This document shows, one piece after another, positions 11,519 through 21,630 of a stretch of 64,000 nucleotides of DNA. Below the pieces are notes generated by a model. The model did no database searches. It was given only the letters and a program-made list of their open reading frames with translations, and had not been told where the DNA came from. A program made the position numbers and the translations under genes. The first letter of the stretch is position 1. Every line of letters begins with the position of its first letter. The stretch covers positions 49,343 through 113,342 of the forward strand of contig WTXG01000122.1 of assembly GCA_022496185.1 (NCBI GenBank). Reading direction: 5' to 3'. Source of the stretch: Multifurca ochricompacta. Lineage: Eukaryota > Basidiomycota > Agaricomycetes > Russulales > Russulaceae.

Positions 11519-13563
11519 TGTTACGTCCGGTGTGAGACGTTCTGCACGACTTGTGCGACAGCTTCGTATGTGTTATTCAGATAAGAGATCAATAAGACCT
11601 CTTGGAGTTCGAATGGATGAGTCAAAGTCAAAGGGGCTGTTCCCTAGTGACAATGTTAAGTGGAAAGTGCCAAAAGCACTGAGACGATCGAGTCAAAGGT
11701 TTCAAGGGGAAGTCCAGAAGACAAACACCGATGTATTCAATAAGTCAAGTCTGAGGTCTACAATGTAGTTACAGCGGACTTATATATGTAATCGAGTGGG
11801 CGCCTATAGATAAGATAACGGAGTCATGTGGGCCCAAATATACGGAAGCGGACGGCGTAGAGTCGAGCTTCTGATAGGGAATTAAGTAAGTGTCCGGTCA
11901 TAGCGATAAGGGATAAGCGATAAGAGATAAGAGTCCAAACACGAGTACAGTAACATAATCATGAACAAAGGTGGTCACGGGGAGGGAAGCAAAGCACGTG
12001 AAGGATCCCACGATGGAGATAGTGATTGTCAAGGGGTTTCATACCCGCGCGGGTAAGCGCCACGGGTTTTGCCGGGTACGGGTACGGGTATACGGCTCCC
12101 AACCCGTGGAAACCCGTACCCGTGCGGCGGGTTTGGCGGGTATAGGCGCCGATTATGCATTGATAAGATCAGTAGAATTTCCGAGATAAAACACATCTGC
12201 AGTCACAAAAATACAAGATCTCGTCTGATGTATGCTACAGGTGGCGTTAAATATGTTCTAGTATTATCCTACAAAATATCAAAGCAGATTAACGGTGCGA
12301 TGTAAAATAAAAGTGTTATCAGTGATCCACTTTCTTGAAAACCATGATACATCTGTTTTATTAACGCGCGACCAATTCTGCCGGTCTGGCACTATCTAAA
12401 ATACACTCTAGACTAATATAGACTATTCTATAATTTAATTATCAAATTACTTTATTGAAACAAGGCCCGTGTGTGTCTACAAGCTGCATGGGGCAGCGAC
12501 TACATTGCATTGCATGGTGGTCTGACCTCCTTCCTATTAAGGAAGGTTGACTTAAACGCGCAGAAATGTGCATCCAGGGACTAGGACAGTCGCGCTTGTA
12601 TGAAATGAAACCAGAATAATAAAATAATAATGTAAATAAAGGATCCATTTAATCTTCTGAACATAAACCAACAATTTTTGAGGAATCTTGAGTAGCCATA
12701 AATGAACGCGTTGTGTCCAAGTGCTTATCTCCTTGACCAGGATGGCCCGGGCCATTTACCCGAAATGCGCAGAAATGCAAAGAACAGTCGCGCTCGTATA
12801 AAATTGAAACCAGAATAATAAAATAAAAATGGAATAATAAATTATCTTAATCTTATGAACATAAAATAGGAATCTTTGAGGGATCTTGAGTAGCCATAAA
12901 TGAACGCATTGTGTCCAAGTGCATATCTCCTTGACCGGGATGTCCCGGGCCGGATGTCCGAAATGCGCGATGCCAGTAAAGAACTTGCACGCGTTTCATT
13001 TATGGGTAACCCAGGTATCAAAACAATTATCCAGGGGTTACCCCTACCAATTTCTATGTGTTCATCAATTTTTTTTGCATTCTGTGTAATTATCTGACAG
13101 GCTATTCATCAATGTTCTATAACATCCTATCTAATCATCGCTGTATACTGGATTTTAGTTGTGCTTGTATAAAATTGAAAGCAGAATAATAAAATAAAAA
13201 TGGAATAATTAATTATCTTAATCTTCTGAACATAAAACAAGAGTCATTGAGGGATCTTAAGCAGCCACAAATGAGCGCGTTGTGTATCTTCTTGGTCCGG
13301 GAAGGCCCGGGCCGGTTATCCGAAATGCGCGATGCAAGTAAAGAACTTGCACGCGTTTTCACGGGTGACCCGCGGGTAACCCGCGGGTTACCTGTACCCG
13401 TAGTGACAGGTACGGGTACGGGTACGGGTACCAACGAGGATACCCCAGGGTTACCCCTGCCAATCACTAGATGGAGACGTGATCTGATAATGTAAAGTGG
13501 GCGGCAAGGAGGGGTCGTTGTTGGGTAGGAAAAAGAACACAGGAAGAGACGGGGTTCGTAACA
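11519..13563 (-). mobile_element. Chromovirus solo LTR inserted in LINE1 ORF2
   Basis: Begins TGTTACGTCC and ends GGTTCGTAACA on the plus strand, like the LTRs at 28520-29102 and 35404-35986. It is flanked by the 5-bp duplication GCGAG (11514-11518 and 13564-13568). It is collinear with those LTRs but more diverged, with indels, so it belongs to an older or different subfamily. It is split by MITE B1 at 12020-13469. Without that MITE the LTR is about 590 bp. A solo LTR normally arises by recombination between the two LTRs of a full element. Confidence 0.92.
12020..13469. mobile_element. hAT-type element, family B, copy B1 (1450 bp)
   Basis: Ends are TAGTGATTG and CAATCACTA, flanked by the 8-bp duplication GATGGAGA (12012-12019 and 13470-13477). 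The subterminal parts carry runs of the hexamer GGGTAC and its complement (around 12060-12125 and 13370-13430). Internally, a block with 'aaatgaacgcgttgtgtcc' and 'cagaataataaaataaaaatgg' is repeated about three times (near 12600-12720, 12800-12920 and 13180-13280). The part at 12236-12560 resembles 26338-26640 inside the transposase-bearing hAT element. No transposase is encoded. The other copy (40059-41506) is nearly the same length and lies in the opposite orientation. Confidence 0.88.
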
Positions 13564-14078
13564 GCGAGGTGGGGGTGTTTGAGCCAGGTGGGGCCCAATC
13601 CGGGTGGTGGAGATTGAAGTCTCCGGCTAGGACGGTAGGGGTGTTGTCAAGCTCCAGCGTGGCTAAAGTGCGAAGAGCAGATGGGTCCCGAACGTCGTTG
13701 TAGAAAGAGACGATCTGCAGGGTCTGTGAGCCCAAGCGGAGGTCACCAACCAGTACACAAGGATGGGCACAGAGATCGTGCCGTGTCGTGAACTGTGCGG
13801 GGAAAGGAACGTTAGGTTGTGAGGGAAGGAACTTCCTCACGTAAATGAGTGTCTTTGCACGGGAGAGAGCCGGCATCGAAGGGTAAAAGAAATCCCAGCC
13901 AGGGTGGGCTGGGGCACCGAGGGTATCCTGACCGTCGGGGAGAGTGTCGGAGCGGGAGACCCCAATTCGGCCAAACCAGGGCTCCTGTACTAAAAGAATG
14001 TGATCTTGTGTGTTGGAGTTCAGCACAGCGTGCAAGTTCATGTTGCTGTGTTGAATGTTGAGGCTCAGGATGGAGCAC

Positions 14079-17000
14079 TCAGACATGGAAAGCGAAAGGA
14101 TCGAGGGAGGGAGCCGGGGACGGGCCCGCGGGGATGAGACCGCGGAGATCCGTCACCCGCTCGACCAACGAGGCGAGGTCGGGGGCATCCTGTGCCATGC
14201 GTCGTTGAACGGAGGCGCCAGAGCCGTTGCCGCCGATGAGGCGGTCGAGGAAGTAGAGTTCGATGGCCGCTTCGCGGCGGCGTGAGGAATCGAGAAGGAG
14301 ACAGAGGTGTTGCATCCCCCGTGATGTGAGGACCTCCCCGTCAAAGAGGAAGGCAGCCATACCCCCACAGGTACGGCGGGCGGAGGACACCGAGGCGATG
14401 ACCTGCTCGGTGTGCTGGCGAGGGGTGGGCTCAGGAGCCGACACTGTGGAAGGGGTGCCAGCAGCCAAAGCCGGAGTCTCAGTAAATTCAGAAACGGAAG
14501 ACGTACTCGGAGCCTCCTGAACAGGAGGCCGGGCAGTTTTCCGTGTGGTGGTCATGCGCGCATCAGGGCGCGCAACAAGGGTCTTGGCCGGGGGCGGGGC
14601 AGTGGCTGCGGGCTGTGCCACGCGCTTCCGTGCTTGGCGGGAGACGGGCGTGAAGTCATCGGCTGGGGCTGCCGACTGGGAGTTCCCAGGCGTTGCACCG
14701 AGCACGGGTGCGGGGGCAACTGAGGGACCTGTCCAGTTAGCAGGTGTATCTGCCAAGGGAGGAGCAGCGAAGGGGCCCCTCTTTGGACATTTGGCAGAGC
14801 GGGCATGGTGCCCGGTCTGTCCACAGAGGAGACACTTGAAAACACAGTCGCACTGGCCAGCGACCTGATGTGGGCCAGTGCAGCGGACGTTGTGTTCCGC
14901 GAAAGGGTGGGCGCCACCGCACTTGTAGCAGAGCGGCTTGTCCAGGGGTTGGGTGCAGACCCGTCGCCCGTTGGCGCGTTTAAGTTGCTGGGTACGGTGA
15001 CCCAGTTTGTGACAGCAGCCACATTGGACGAGCGTCGGGGCGGGGCCGGCATGGACAAGCCGGGCCAACCTCCCGAACATATAACAGGGAGTGCGCAGAA
15101 GTTGCGCTACCTCAACCTGGGAGAGCCCATGGAGGGCAAAGACGACCGTTGCGCGCGCAGAACGGATGTTGGTCGGTTCCTGTTGCCAGCGCGGCGGGGA
15201 GGGGAAGAGTGAGTGCGTGAACTGGCCGTTGCGGTGCAGTTCGGTTTGAAGGGTGGCGGGGTCAAAAATGACGCTGTCGCCAGCCGAGACATAGACGTCG
15301 CGGAGCTGGAACCACTCCCAGCCTCGCGTGGGGACTAGGTGTCCCCCGGGGAACTGCTTAACGAGGGCGGGCTCGTATGGCAAGAGAGACTGGAGAGGGT
15401 GAGCTCCAGCGAAGGTGAAAATGAAATTACCTTCGGAACGGCCAGCGCCGATGGACCAGCGGCCAGAAAGAAGGTGGGGGGCGGACGGGGCCTGTTTGAG
15501 CAGGGCCTGTCTGGCGCCAAGAAGGAGTTGGGGCGGGGGCGGCAGGCTGCGTGAGAGCACTCCAGCGGGAAGGGCCGGCAGGATCACCGAGACCTCCGTG
15601 GTGTGCTCCTGGGCCGGCGCACGCGTGAGGGAGGTGGACACTGCCTTGGGAGGGGCATGAGGGTTAGGCGCACCCTGCATGGTGCGGCCTTGGGCCTTAG
15701 TCGCGGCCTGAGCGAAGGATACGGCCCGCAATTGCTGGGCCATCGTCGAAGGGCCAACAACACGGAAGTTGTCAGCAGGGGTCGCTCCCACCGGCCCAGC
15801 AGGAGTTGCGGGGCCAGGTGGAGGGGCCGGGGCACGGGCTGAGGCGGCGGGCCGAGGGCAGGCAGCCGTGGCAGCGGCGGGTCGAGCAGGGGCCGCTGGA
15901 GGTGCAGCGGGGACCCCTCGTTCCAAGCGGTCGATGCGCTCCAGGATGAGCGCAAGCATGGCCGCGATGCAGTCGAGGGGGTCGGTAGAGGGTGGTGGTG
16001 GGGCCACGGGGTCAGCAGGTACCTCGGTGAGGTACAAAAGGGAAGAGGACTCAGCTCGAGGGCCCTCTTCAGGGCCTGGCATCTCTTCTTCGAAGGCATG
16101 TATGGACGCGGCGGTACCGTGGTAGGCTGCGTCGAAACCAGACGCAGTGGTGGGGTGGAAAAATTCCTCCAGTGGTTGTGAAATCACCGGGGGAGATACT
16201 GCCATTGGGGCAGTGGGCTGGGTCTCGGGGACAGCATCCTCAGAGCGGGAGGAAGCGCGGGAGACCGGGCAGGAGGGGTATGGGGCGGCGCGTGAGTGCG
16301 AGCGCGTGGGCGTCGTCGGGGACTTGCGGCGAGCCTTCTTTTTGGAGATCTGCGTCTTAGTGCGCAGGGTGCGGTCGATGTCGGCCAACGGAGAGATGGC
16401 CAGAAGATCAATTTCGGCGCGGGCCTTGGCGTGGCGCTCCTCCGAATATTGGAGACAGAAAGCAGAGATCTCCTGAGAGACTTCTGCGTACATTTGCGCC
16501 TCCAGTTCAGACTGGATGCGCGCACGGGTTTGTTCACGGGCTGCGTACACCTCGGCGGCAACCTCGGTTTCGAGTTGCTGACGGAGGGTGAGACGAAGCT
16601 CGTCAAGGAATTCGGGTGTGGCCACTTGGGCCAGCCACTCGGCTCGCAAGGAGGCGCGAAGGGATTGGTCGACCTGGGTGCTGAGGCTATCGACGTGGGC
16701 CTGGGCATTTGACTGCCTGCTGTTCAGAAGCTGATGGAGCTGGGCAGCCATCGCTTGTAAATGTGCTAGAGGTGTTTGGGGGACCTCGGCCCCACGCGGC
16801 AGTGAAACCGCATCAGTGAATTCACCTCCCTCGTGGTGATCCAGGAGGGAGAAGGTGGAGGGTGAGCGGAGAAAACCCCGAATCACTGCCCCAAGGACGT
16901 TACGGAGCAACCTGCCCCAGGAGACTGGTTCAAGACCAGTGTTGTAGGCAATCTCACCTGAACGTTGGATCCCAGCGTCGAGGAGTGCCGTGGTGATGCT

Positions 17001-17444
17001 GTTTGACCGCTCAAGCATCGCAGCGGTGATGCCCATGTCAGAGGACTCTTCCATGCGGAGGGCAGCCGCAAGGTAGTAGAGAGAATAGCCCATGCTATTC
17101 TCGGCGACAGTGTGGAGGTCCCGACGGCGGGCCTCGTTGAGGTATTCGACGCACCGCTCATGGGCTGCGGAGTCGAGGCGAATGGCCCGGTCTGGTGTGT
17201 CGACCGGGTCATACAGCATGGGGCAGAGGTAAGCGATGACCGCTTCGTCCGAAGGGAGTTCGGGAGGGAAATGAAGGGGGTTTGACGCCCCAAGGACTAG
17301 GTGTTCACCCCCAGTACGCGGGGGCGGGACGTAGGGAGGGGGAGGAGACGGGGTCACAACTTGTGCCCCTATGACGATAATCGATGAGTCCGCTGATGAA
17401 GACGAACCCACCTCTATGGGGTTGGCAGCGTTGCTGCTGGACAT
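14079..17444 (-). CDS. LINE1 ORF1: gag-like RNA-binding protein, 1121 aa
   Basis: Intact frame from ATG 17444 (MSSSNAANPIEVG) to TGA 14079-14081. Residues about 230-360 are long, charged and helical (for example LRQQLETEVAAEV), suggesting a coiled coil for self-assembly. They are followed by a basic patch (KKKARRK) and a Pro/Ala-rich linker. Around residues 810-890 lie CCHC-type knuckles, including CYKCGGAHPFAEHNVRC and CLLCGQTGHHARSAKC. In LINEs this protein packages element RNA. The GC-rich, Ala/Pro-rich composition differs from the kinase and CDA genes nearby. Its stop overlaps the ORF2 start. It is the best-preserved long frame of the LINE. Confidence 0.85.
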   Translation of the reverse strand: MSSSNAANPIEVGSSSSADSSIIVIGAQVVTPSPPPPYVPPPRTGGEHLVLGASNPLHFPPELPSDEAVIAYLCPMLYDPVDTPDRAIRLDSAAHERCVEYLNEARRRDLHTVAENSMGYSLYYLAAALRMEESSDMGITAAMLERSNSITTALLDAGIQRSGEIAYNTGLEPVSWGRLLRNVLGAVIRGFLRSPSTFSLLDHHEGGEFTDAVSLPRGAEVPQTPLAHLQAMAAQLHQLLNSRQSNAQAHVDSLSTQVDQSLRASLRAEWLAQVATPEFLDELRLTLRQQLETEVAAEVYAAREQTRARIQSELEAQMYAEVSQEISAFCLQYSEERHAKARAEIDLLAISPLADIDRTLRTKTQISKKKARRKSPTTPTRSHSRAAPYPSCPVSRASSRSEDAVPETQPTAPMAVSPPVISQPLEEFFHPTTASGFDAAYHGTAASIHAFEEEMPGPEEGPRAESSSLLYLTEVPADPVAPPPPSTDPLDCIAAMLALILERIDRLERGVPAAPPAAPARPAAATAACPRPAASARAPAPPPGPATPAGPVGATPADNFRVVGPSTMAQQLRAVSFAQAATKAQGRTMQGAPNPHAPPKAVSTSLTRAPAQEHTTEVSVILPALPAGVLSRSLPPPPQLLLGARQALLKQAPSAPHLLSGRWSIGAGRSEGNFIFTFAGAHPLQSLLPYEPALVKQFPGGHLVPTRGWEWFQLRDVYVSAGDSVIFDPATLQTELHRNGQFTHSLFPSPPRWQQEPTNIRSARATVVFALHGLSQVEVAQLLRTPCYMFGRLARLVHAGPAPTLVQCGCCHKLGHRTQQLKRANGRRVCTQPLDKPLCYKCGGAHPFAEHNVRCTGPHQVAGQCDCVFKCLLCGQTGHHARSAKCPKRGPFAAPPLADTPANWTGPSVAPAPVLGATPGNSQSAAPADDFTPVSRQARKRVAQPAATAPPPAKTLVARPDARMTTTRKTARPPVQEAPSTSSVSEFTETPALAAGTPSTVSAPEPTPRQHTEQVIASVSSARRTCGGMAAFLFDGEVLTSRGMQHLCLLLDSSRRREAAIELYFLDRLIGGNGSGASVQRRMAQDAPDLASLVERVTDLRGLIPAGPSPAPSLDPFAFHV

Positions 17445-17587
17445 TGCGTGTGTAGAACTTATGGGCTGAAAGGGCCCGCAAAGAGAGGACGAATAACTTG
17501 GGTTGTATGTACAATCTAGCTAACAAAAACACCCCAAAGCGAGCAAGGCTCAAGCTTGATGGTGGTGGTTTGAGAGAAAGAAGGATG

Positions 17588-17898
17588 AATCCCCATTGAA
17601 TTGTAATACAGAGAGATACAGGTAGGGACTTAGAGTCCTCGAGCTCCAGTCAAGTCACGCCCACACGTGACCAAACGCGTCCACTTACAACCTTTAAGGT
17701 TCAACTTTTTGCGACACGCTCTTCTCAGTCGTTGCGCTCCGCTCAGACCCTGTTGACTCATTATCGATAATCTCAACACCGCTCCAGAAACCCTAATACT
17801 CCATCTGATTGCGTCCGACTGTCTAGACTCACCTACTTAGTGCCACCTGTAAGTGTTCCCTCCATTCAACCCTCCCCACGCTCTCCTTGTCTCACAAC
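17588..17898. other. Kinase A1 5' flank
   Basis: Resumes the duplicated unit after the LINE1 target-site duplication. It matches 51812-52106 closely ('cacgcccacacgtgacc', 'gcgacacgctcttctcagtc', 'gtgccacctgtaagtg'). A 'cctgtaagtgttccc' string at about 17846 could be the donor of a leader intron. This is weak evidence only. Confidence 0.4.
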
Positions 17899-20359
17899 AT
17901 GCCTCCTAAACGCAGCACTCCACCCAACTCCAAAGACCCTCACTCAACGAAAACACTTTCTCAAACAACACCGTTAAAGAGAGATCTTCAAGGAAGTGAA
18001 GCCCACAGCTCTACACCTCAGCCAAAGGCCTCAAAACGCTATCAAGAAATGACCTTCGACGCTTCCGAGAAATTCGTCGGGCCTATGCCAGTAGAGGAGT
18101 TCTTGAAGGAATTCGTTCCTGAGGCACGTGAAACACGGCCAACAGGTGGAATCTTGTTTGGCAAATCAACCGCCTCACAGCATGAGAACGCATTTGCAAG
18201 TTTCACTTCCATCTGATGCATGGATGATTATATACTTACACCCAATATAGATTCAGGCTATTAAGACAGCTGGTCTTTGTCCCAAACTCAAATTCAACAA
18301 CACTACTACGTCCCAGGATCCGCCTTATCGGTTGAAACCTGATATATCTGTTTATTCAAGTAATCCTTGTCGCTCTGATGAGGGAAAGCTACTGAATTGG
18401 AAAACGATGGAGATGTGGATCGAGAATAAGAGCAAGGACGACATATTCCGTGACATGGAGACGATGAAGAAGAGGGGAGATGAAGCGAAGAGCCACATAC
18501 GATTTTCGGATACCGCTTACCGAGCGTGCGGCCAGATGATCGCGTATGCTTCAGCACATCACCAATCTCAATTCCGTGTGTTTTCATTTTCGATATTTCT
18601 TTTCGGTGAAAAGGGTCGCCTCCTTCGATGGGATCGCAGCGGCGTCATATACACAGAATCATTCGAGTGGCTTACCCAACCCGACACCCTCCTCGAATTC
18701 ATCTGGAGATTCAATTTCCTCTCCGACGTCGAGCGCGGCCATGACACCACAGTCACCCCTATGACAGACGACGAAGCAGAGGTAGCACTTCCTAGACTGA
18801 AGAGATACCCTGGTTTGGAGAACACCAAGAAGGCAGATCTTCGGAGGTTCCTTGTTCACGACGATCGAAGCGCCAATGGAGATCTCAGAGTTTACATTAC
18901 ACCGAGCGCGGTATGGGATACAGGAGGTCTATTTGGTCGCTCTACATTCGGCTATATCGCGTTTGATGTCGCAAGTACAAACCTGGTATACCTCAAGGAT
19001 TTTTGGCGGACCGACCTTCCTGGAATTCAAAAGGAAGGTGATATATATCACAAGCTACACGACGCACAGGTGCCCAACATACCAAGACTGGGTCCAGCAG
19101 GTGACGTTCCTGTGTCACCTGAGTGCACTGCCACCGCCTCGTTTGCCACACAAAGGACAAGGACACAGGACTATCTGACAATTCCTGACGGTGAACATGA
19201 GTGGTGTCCTGGTCAATCACATGTCGATCCATATGTTCATTATCGACTGGTGTTGGAGACCCTTGGAAAGCCTCTTAGCACATTCAAATCAACAAGGCAG
19301 TTGTGCGAAGTTATTCGGGATGCGATCGTTGGTAAGGAATATCGTTTTTTACTCATGGAATGTATGCTGATGGGCCATGACAGCTCACTCTGCTGCGTAT
19401 GAGAGGGCTCAGATTCTACATCGGGATGTGAGCGCTGGAAACATCTTGATCACAGAGGAAGGCACTGGAATGTTAATTGATTGGGACTTGTCGAAGCAAG
19501 TGCACAAGGGCGTCGAGGAAGGTCCAAGGCAGCATTCGCGCACGGTATGTCATCTGTGAAGATCTCCCATGAATTATGTGCTTATTTGGATTATGTGCAG
19601 GGTACATGGCAATTCATTTCGATTTCGCGTTTAAGGGAACCTCGGTATACGGCTCATGAAGTCTCAGATGACCTAGAGTCATTTTTTTGGGTACTTCTAT
19701 ATCAAATTGCAAGATGCAGGAATATCTTGAAGATAGATGTGTCAAATGACATGCAACAGGTGTTCGATGACTACACCAAGTTAAGTCATGACCGTCTTGT
19801 CAGAGGCGGCCGTGGCAAACTTATCTGCCTCATTGGCGTTCACCTTCCTCGTGGTATTGTCGAGGATCTACTTACGACTGCCGAAGAGCTTATTAACACC
19901 CCGTGCGTGGAATTAGTTGAGGAACTACGGTCCTTGTTCCATGACTATTACCTGTATTTGATGCCACAACTTGGTTCAAGCCGACGGGCCCAATTAGAAA
20001 TTGAAAAGAAGCGGCAGGGCGATTCACGAGTCAAAGAGGCTCAGGAGAAGCTTCGTTCTTCTGAATTTGTATTATCAATCATGAACAAGTACCTCGCATC
20101 TAAATGGGACATCGAAGACGACGGTAGCCTGGATAAGGCGGAGATGGGCCACGATGCATCGAAGAGCAGGGATCGGCGGAAGCGGAAGGCGGAAGATATT
20201 AGCTCGGGGGAGAAGAATTCAGATCAGATTCGTAGGTGGATGTTGCCACCCAGTTCAATACAGCCGTCAAGTGATGTAGTTTCATCGCGGAGCAAAGGGA
20301 CGAGTAAGACACTATACAGTAAATCATCGCAGAAATCAGTTTCTAGTTTACTGAAATAA
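17899..20359 (+). CDS. FunK1-type fungal protein kinase, gene A1
   Basis: Member of the fungal-type protein kinase family (Pfam Pkinase_fungal, FunK1) expanded in mushroom-forming fungi. Exons: 17899 to about 18199, about 18251-19331, 19384-19544 and 19601-20359, about 760 residues. The exact exon 1-2 junction is unresolved because the obvious GT-AG pair does not keep phase. Exon 2 has family features such as [25 protein letters not shown] and [10 protein letters not shown]. Exon 3 carries the catalytic loop [10 protein letters not shown] and the metal-binding motif IDWDLSK in place of DFG. Exon 4 has GTWQFISI and [22 protein letters not shown], then a basic Ser-rich tail. ATG 17899 is the first ATG in frame and is conserved in A2. 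Substrates are unknown; the family resembles aminoglycoside-phosphotransferase-like kinases. Confidence 0.85.
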
Positions 20360-20977
20360 TAACGAGTTTGGTATCGGGACTGCCTCTAGATTTGTTTTAG
20401 ATTTTGTTGTAGTGTCCGCGCCAATTGAAGTTGATCACCTGGTTTAATATCACCTTGTAGTCCTTTTGCTGCTGAGAGACGTACGAGTCGCATTTGATCG
20501 CACGCGTTGAAACAGAATCAAATGACTTAACATAAACATAAAAAACGCAAAACTTGGAGAACAACGGCCGTTAGTGTAGGAAGGCGTAAGGGTCGAACCA
20601 GAACGTCGCCCGAAAACCGACCGCCAACACTCACATCGACATAGGACAGCATGGCATATCTCCGTGTATACATATAAGTATAAGCACTCCTGTGGATTAC
20701 TCTTGAGCGATATCTTAAAAACGTTATAAAGCCTCTGCGTCATCACCAAGTTGAAATCCTAACTCAAGCATTTTCTCAATCCCTCATTCTCGTCTTCTTT
20801 CTTTCTTTCCCAGGCTGGATGTGCGGCACGATGTCGGAGTGCTCTGTCCGTTTCATTGAGTTAATATTGTTGCCATGTTTGCGTCTACATACATAGTATG
20901 TATTATTTCTTGTGTTTTGATTAAACTCGACGTCTTGCGAATCCTCTTAATGTAGTTACTTACTGCTAATTACCCGG
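20360..20977. other. Kinase A1 3' flank
   Basis: Matches 54568-55150 of unit 2 up to about 20930 ('gatcacctggtttaatatcaccttgtag', 'gtgcggcacgatgtcg'). After 'ctcgacg' the two units part. Unit 1 has about 40 bp of unrelated sequence before MITE C1, whereas unit 2 runs straight into the kinase B2 5' flank. No gene seen. Confidence 0.5.
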
Positions 20978-21630
20978 TAGGGTTGCGGAAAAAATAGGTA
21001 CTCTTTTACCAACCCAATATTTACCAGTAATTTATCGGTAATTTACTGGGCCGCAAGTGAAAAAATTGATTTTGAGAGATGATACAAATTTACCGGGTCA
21101 CGTGCCCACATGACTGTAATATATGAGCATCAAATGTTCAAAATTCAACTAAATATACGAGTGACACTCTGTTCTTGTCAAGTCATGGAAAAATTCCCAG
21201 AATATGTGAAAGAAAATATCCTACCTGCTGATAACCTCAATAGTCTCGAGATCTGTGAAATTATTTGATATCAAGAACAGGTTCTTTTCAAAGTCAGATG
21301 GCAAACTGGATGAGAATCCAGATGATTGTGACAATGAGGATGATAGTTGGCTAAATGAGCCGAATCTTGAGACGTTCTGTACTGAACATTCTCTCAGGTC
21401 TCACCAACCATTGATCTATCATCTCAGTGTCTTGCAGCAGCTCTTTCTGATGAACCATCAAGTGACACTTCTGTGGCTGCTCCTAACCCTCCAGAAGCTC
21501 TTGGAGAGTCCTAGACAACAACTTCTGATGGAATTATATTTTCATTGAAACATCATGTGAAAGTATCACATGATATTTTACCAGTAAATTACCAGTAAAT
21601 AATTGGCCTCGAACATCTTCTGCAACCCTA
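20978..21630 (+). mobile_element. hAT-type non-autonomous element, family C, copy C1
   Basis: Starts TAGGGTTGCGGAAAA and ends TCTGCAACCCTA, matching the tips of the copy at 44620-45392. The middle keeps a coding-looking shred (FDIKNRFFSKSDGKLDENPDD in one frame, ALSDEPSSDTSVAAPNPPEAL in another), probably a remnant of a transposase N terminus. No 8-bp target-site duplication is visible here (TTACCCGG against TTGTGCGC), unlike copy C2, so one flank has been rearranged. Confidence 0.7.

Larger units (their letters stand above)
8074..14086 (-). pseudogene. LINE1 ORF2: endonuclease, reverse transcriptase, RNase H and C-terminal zinc motif
   Basis: ATG at 14086 overlaps the ORF1 stop by 8 nt (ATGTCTGA). 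From the N terminus it shows an apurinic-type endonuclease (LLVQEPW, LAGDFNLHHPDW, and GSDHAGL after the LTR), a reverse transcriptase (GTPQGSP, then MYVDDG at about 9990), an RNase H-like region (AAVLMDS, SEVDLFALRR) and a Cys/His-rich tail (LATGHTF, CHCDGVTP). The frame is broken by the solo LTR. The 2045-bp LTR plus one 5-bp duplication is 1 mod 3, and the codon phase on both sides agrees with precise insertion. Otherwise a single frame of about 1320 codons runs to 8074, interrupted only by TGA at 10120, 8692 and 8233. All three fit CGA-to-TGA changes; LINE2 has other residues there, so Arg is inferred from context. Confidence 0.88.
7809..17587 (-). mobile_element. LINE1: full-length non-LTR retrotransposon with nested insertions
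   Basis: Two-ORF LINE on the minus strand. The poly-A tail appears as a T run at 7807-7838. The element is flanked by the 15-bp duplication AATCCCCATTGAATT (7794-7808 and 17588-17602). Unit 2 keeps the empty site at about 51812-51826 with one substitution. Removing the solo LTR at 11519-13563 leaves about 7.7 kb. The 5' leader is about 143 nt (17445-17587), so the copy is probably full length at its 5' end. The insertion lies directly upstream of kinase A1, 297 bp from its ATG. Confidence 0.93.
2250..20940 (+). repeat. Segmental duplication unit 1 (CDA1 to kinase A1)
   Basis: This stretch is a direct repeat of about 46490-55140. It is collinear through the chitin deacetylase gene, its 3' intergenic DNA, an old LTR relic and kinase A. 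Homology is weak upstream of the CDA start and strong from CDA exon 3 onward. Unit 1 is longer because it carries MITE A1 (5674-6175), a truncated LINE (7069-7181) and LINE1 (7809-17587), none of which is in unit 2. The unit continues past LINE2 as kinase B1, whose 5' end is repeated at 55150-55375. Confidence 0.9.

Noticed and set aside
13370..13440. Interstitial telomere from GGGTAC/ACCCGT repeats
   Set aside because: The repeats are part of both MITE B copies just inside their tips, and the hexamer is not the TTAGGG telomere unit expected in basidiomycetes.
14084..17444. LINE1 ORF1 taken as a host zinc-finger gene
   Set aside because: It lies inside the LINE1 TSD boundaries, overlaps ORF2 by 8 nt and has a homologous tail in LINE2, so it belongs to the element.
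21255..21548. Host gene with a FDIKNRFFSKSDGK motif
   Set aside because: The motif recurs at 44830-44900 inside another MITE C copy, so it is a shred of the element's former coding region.
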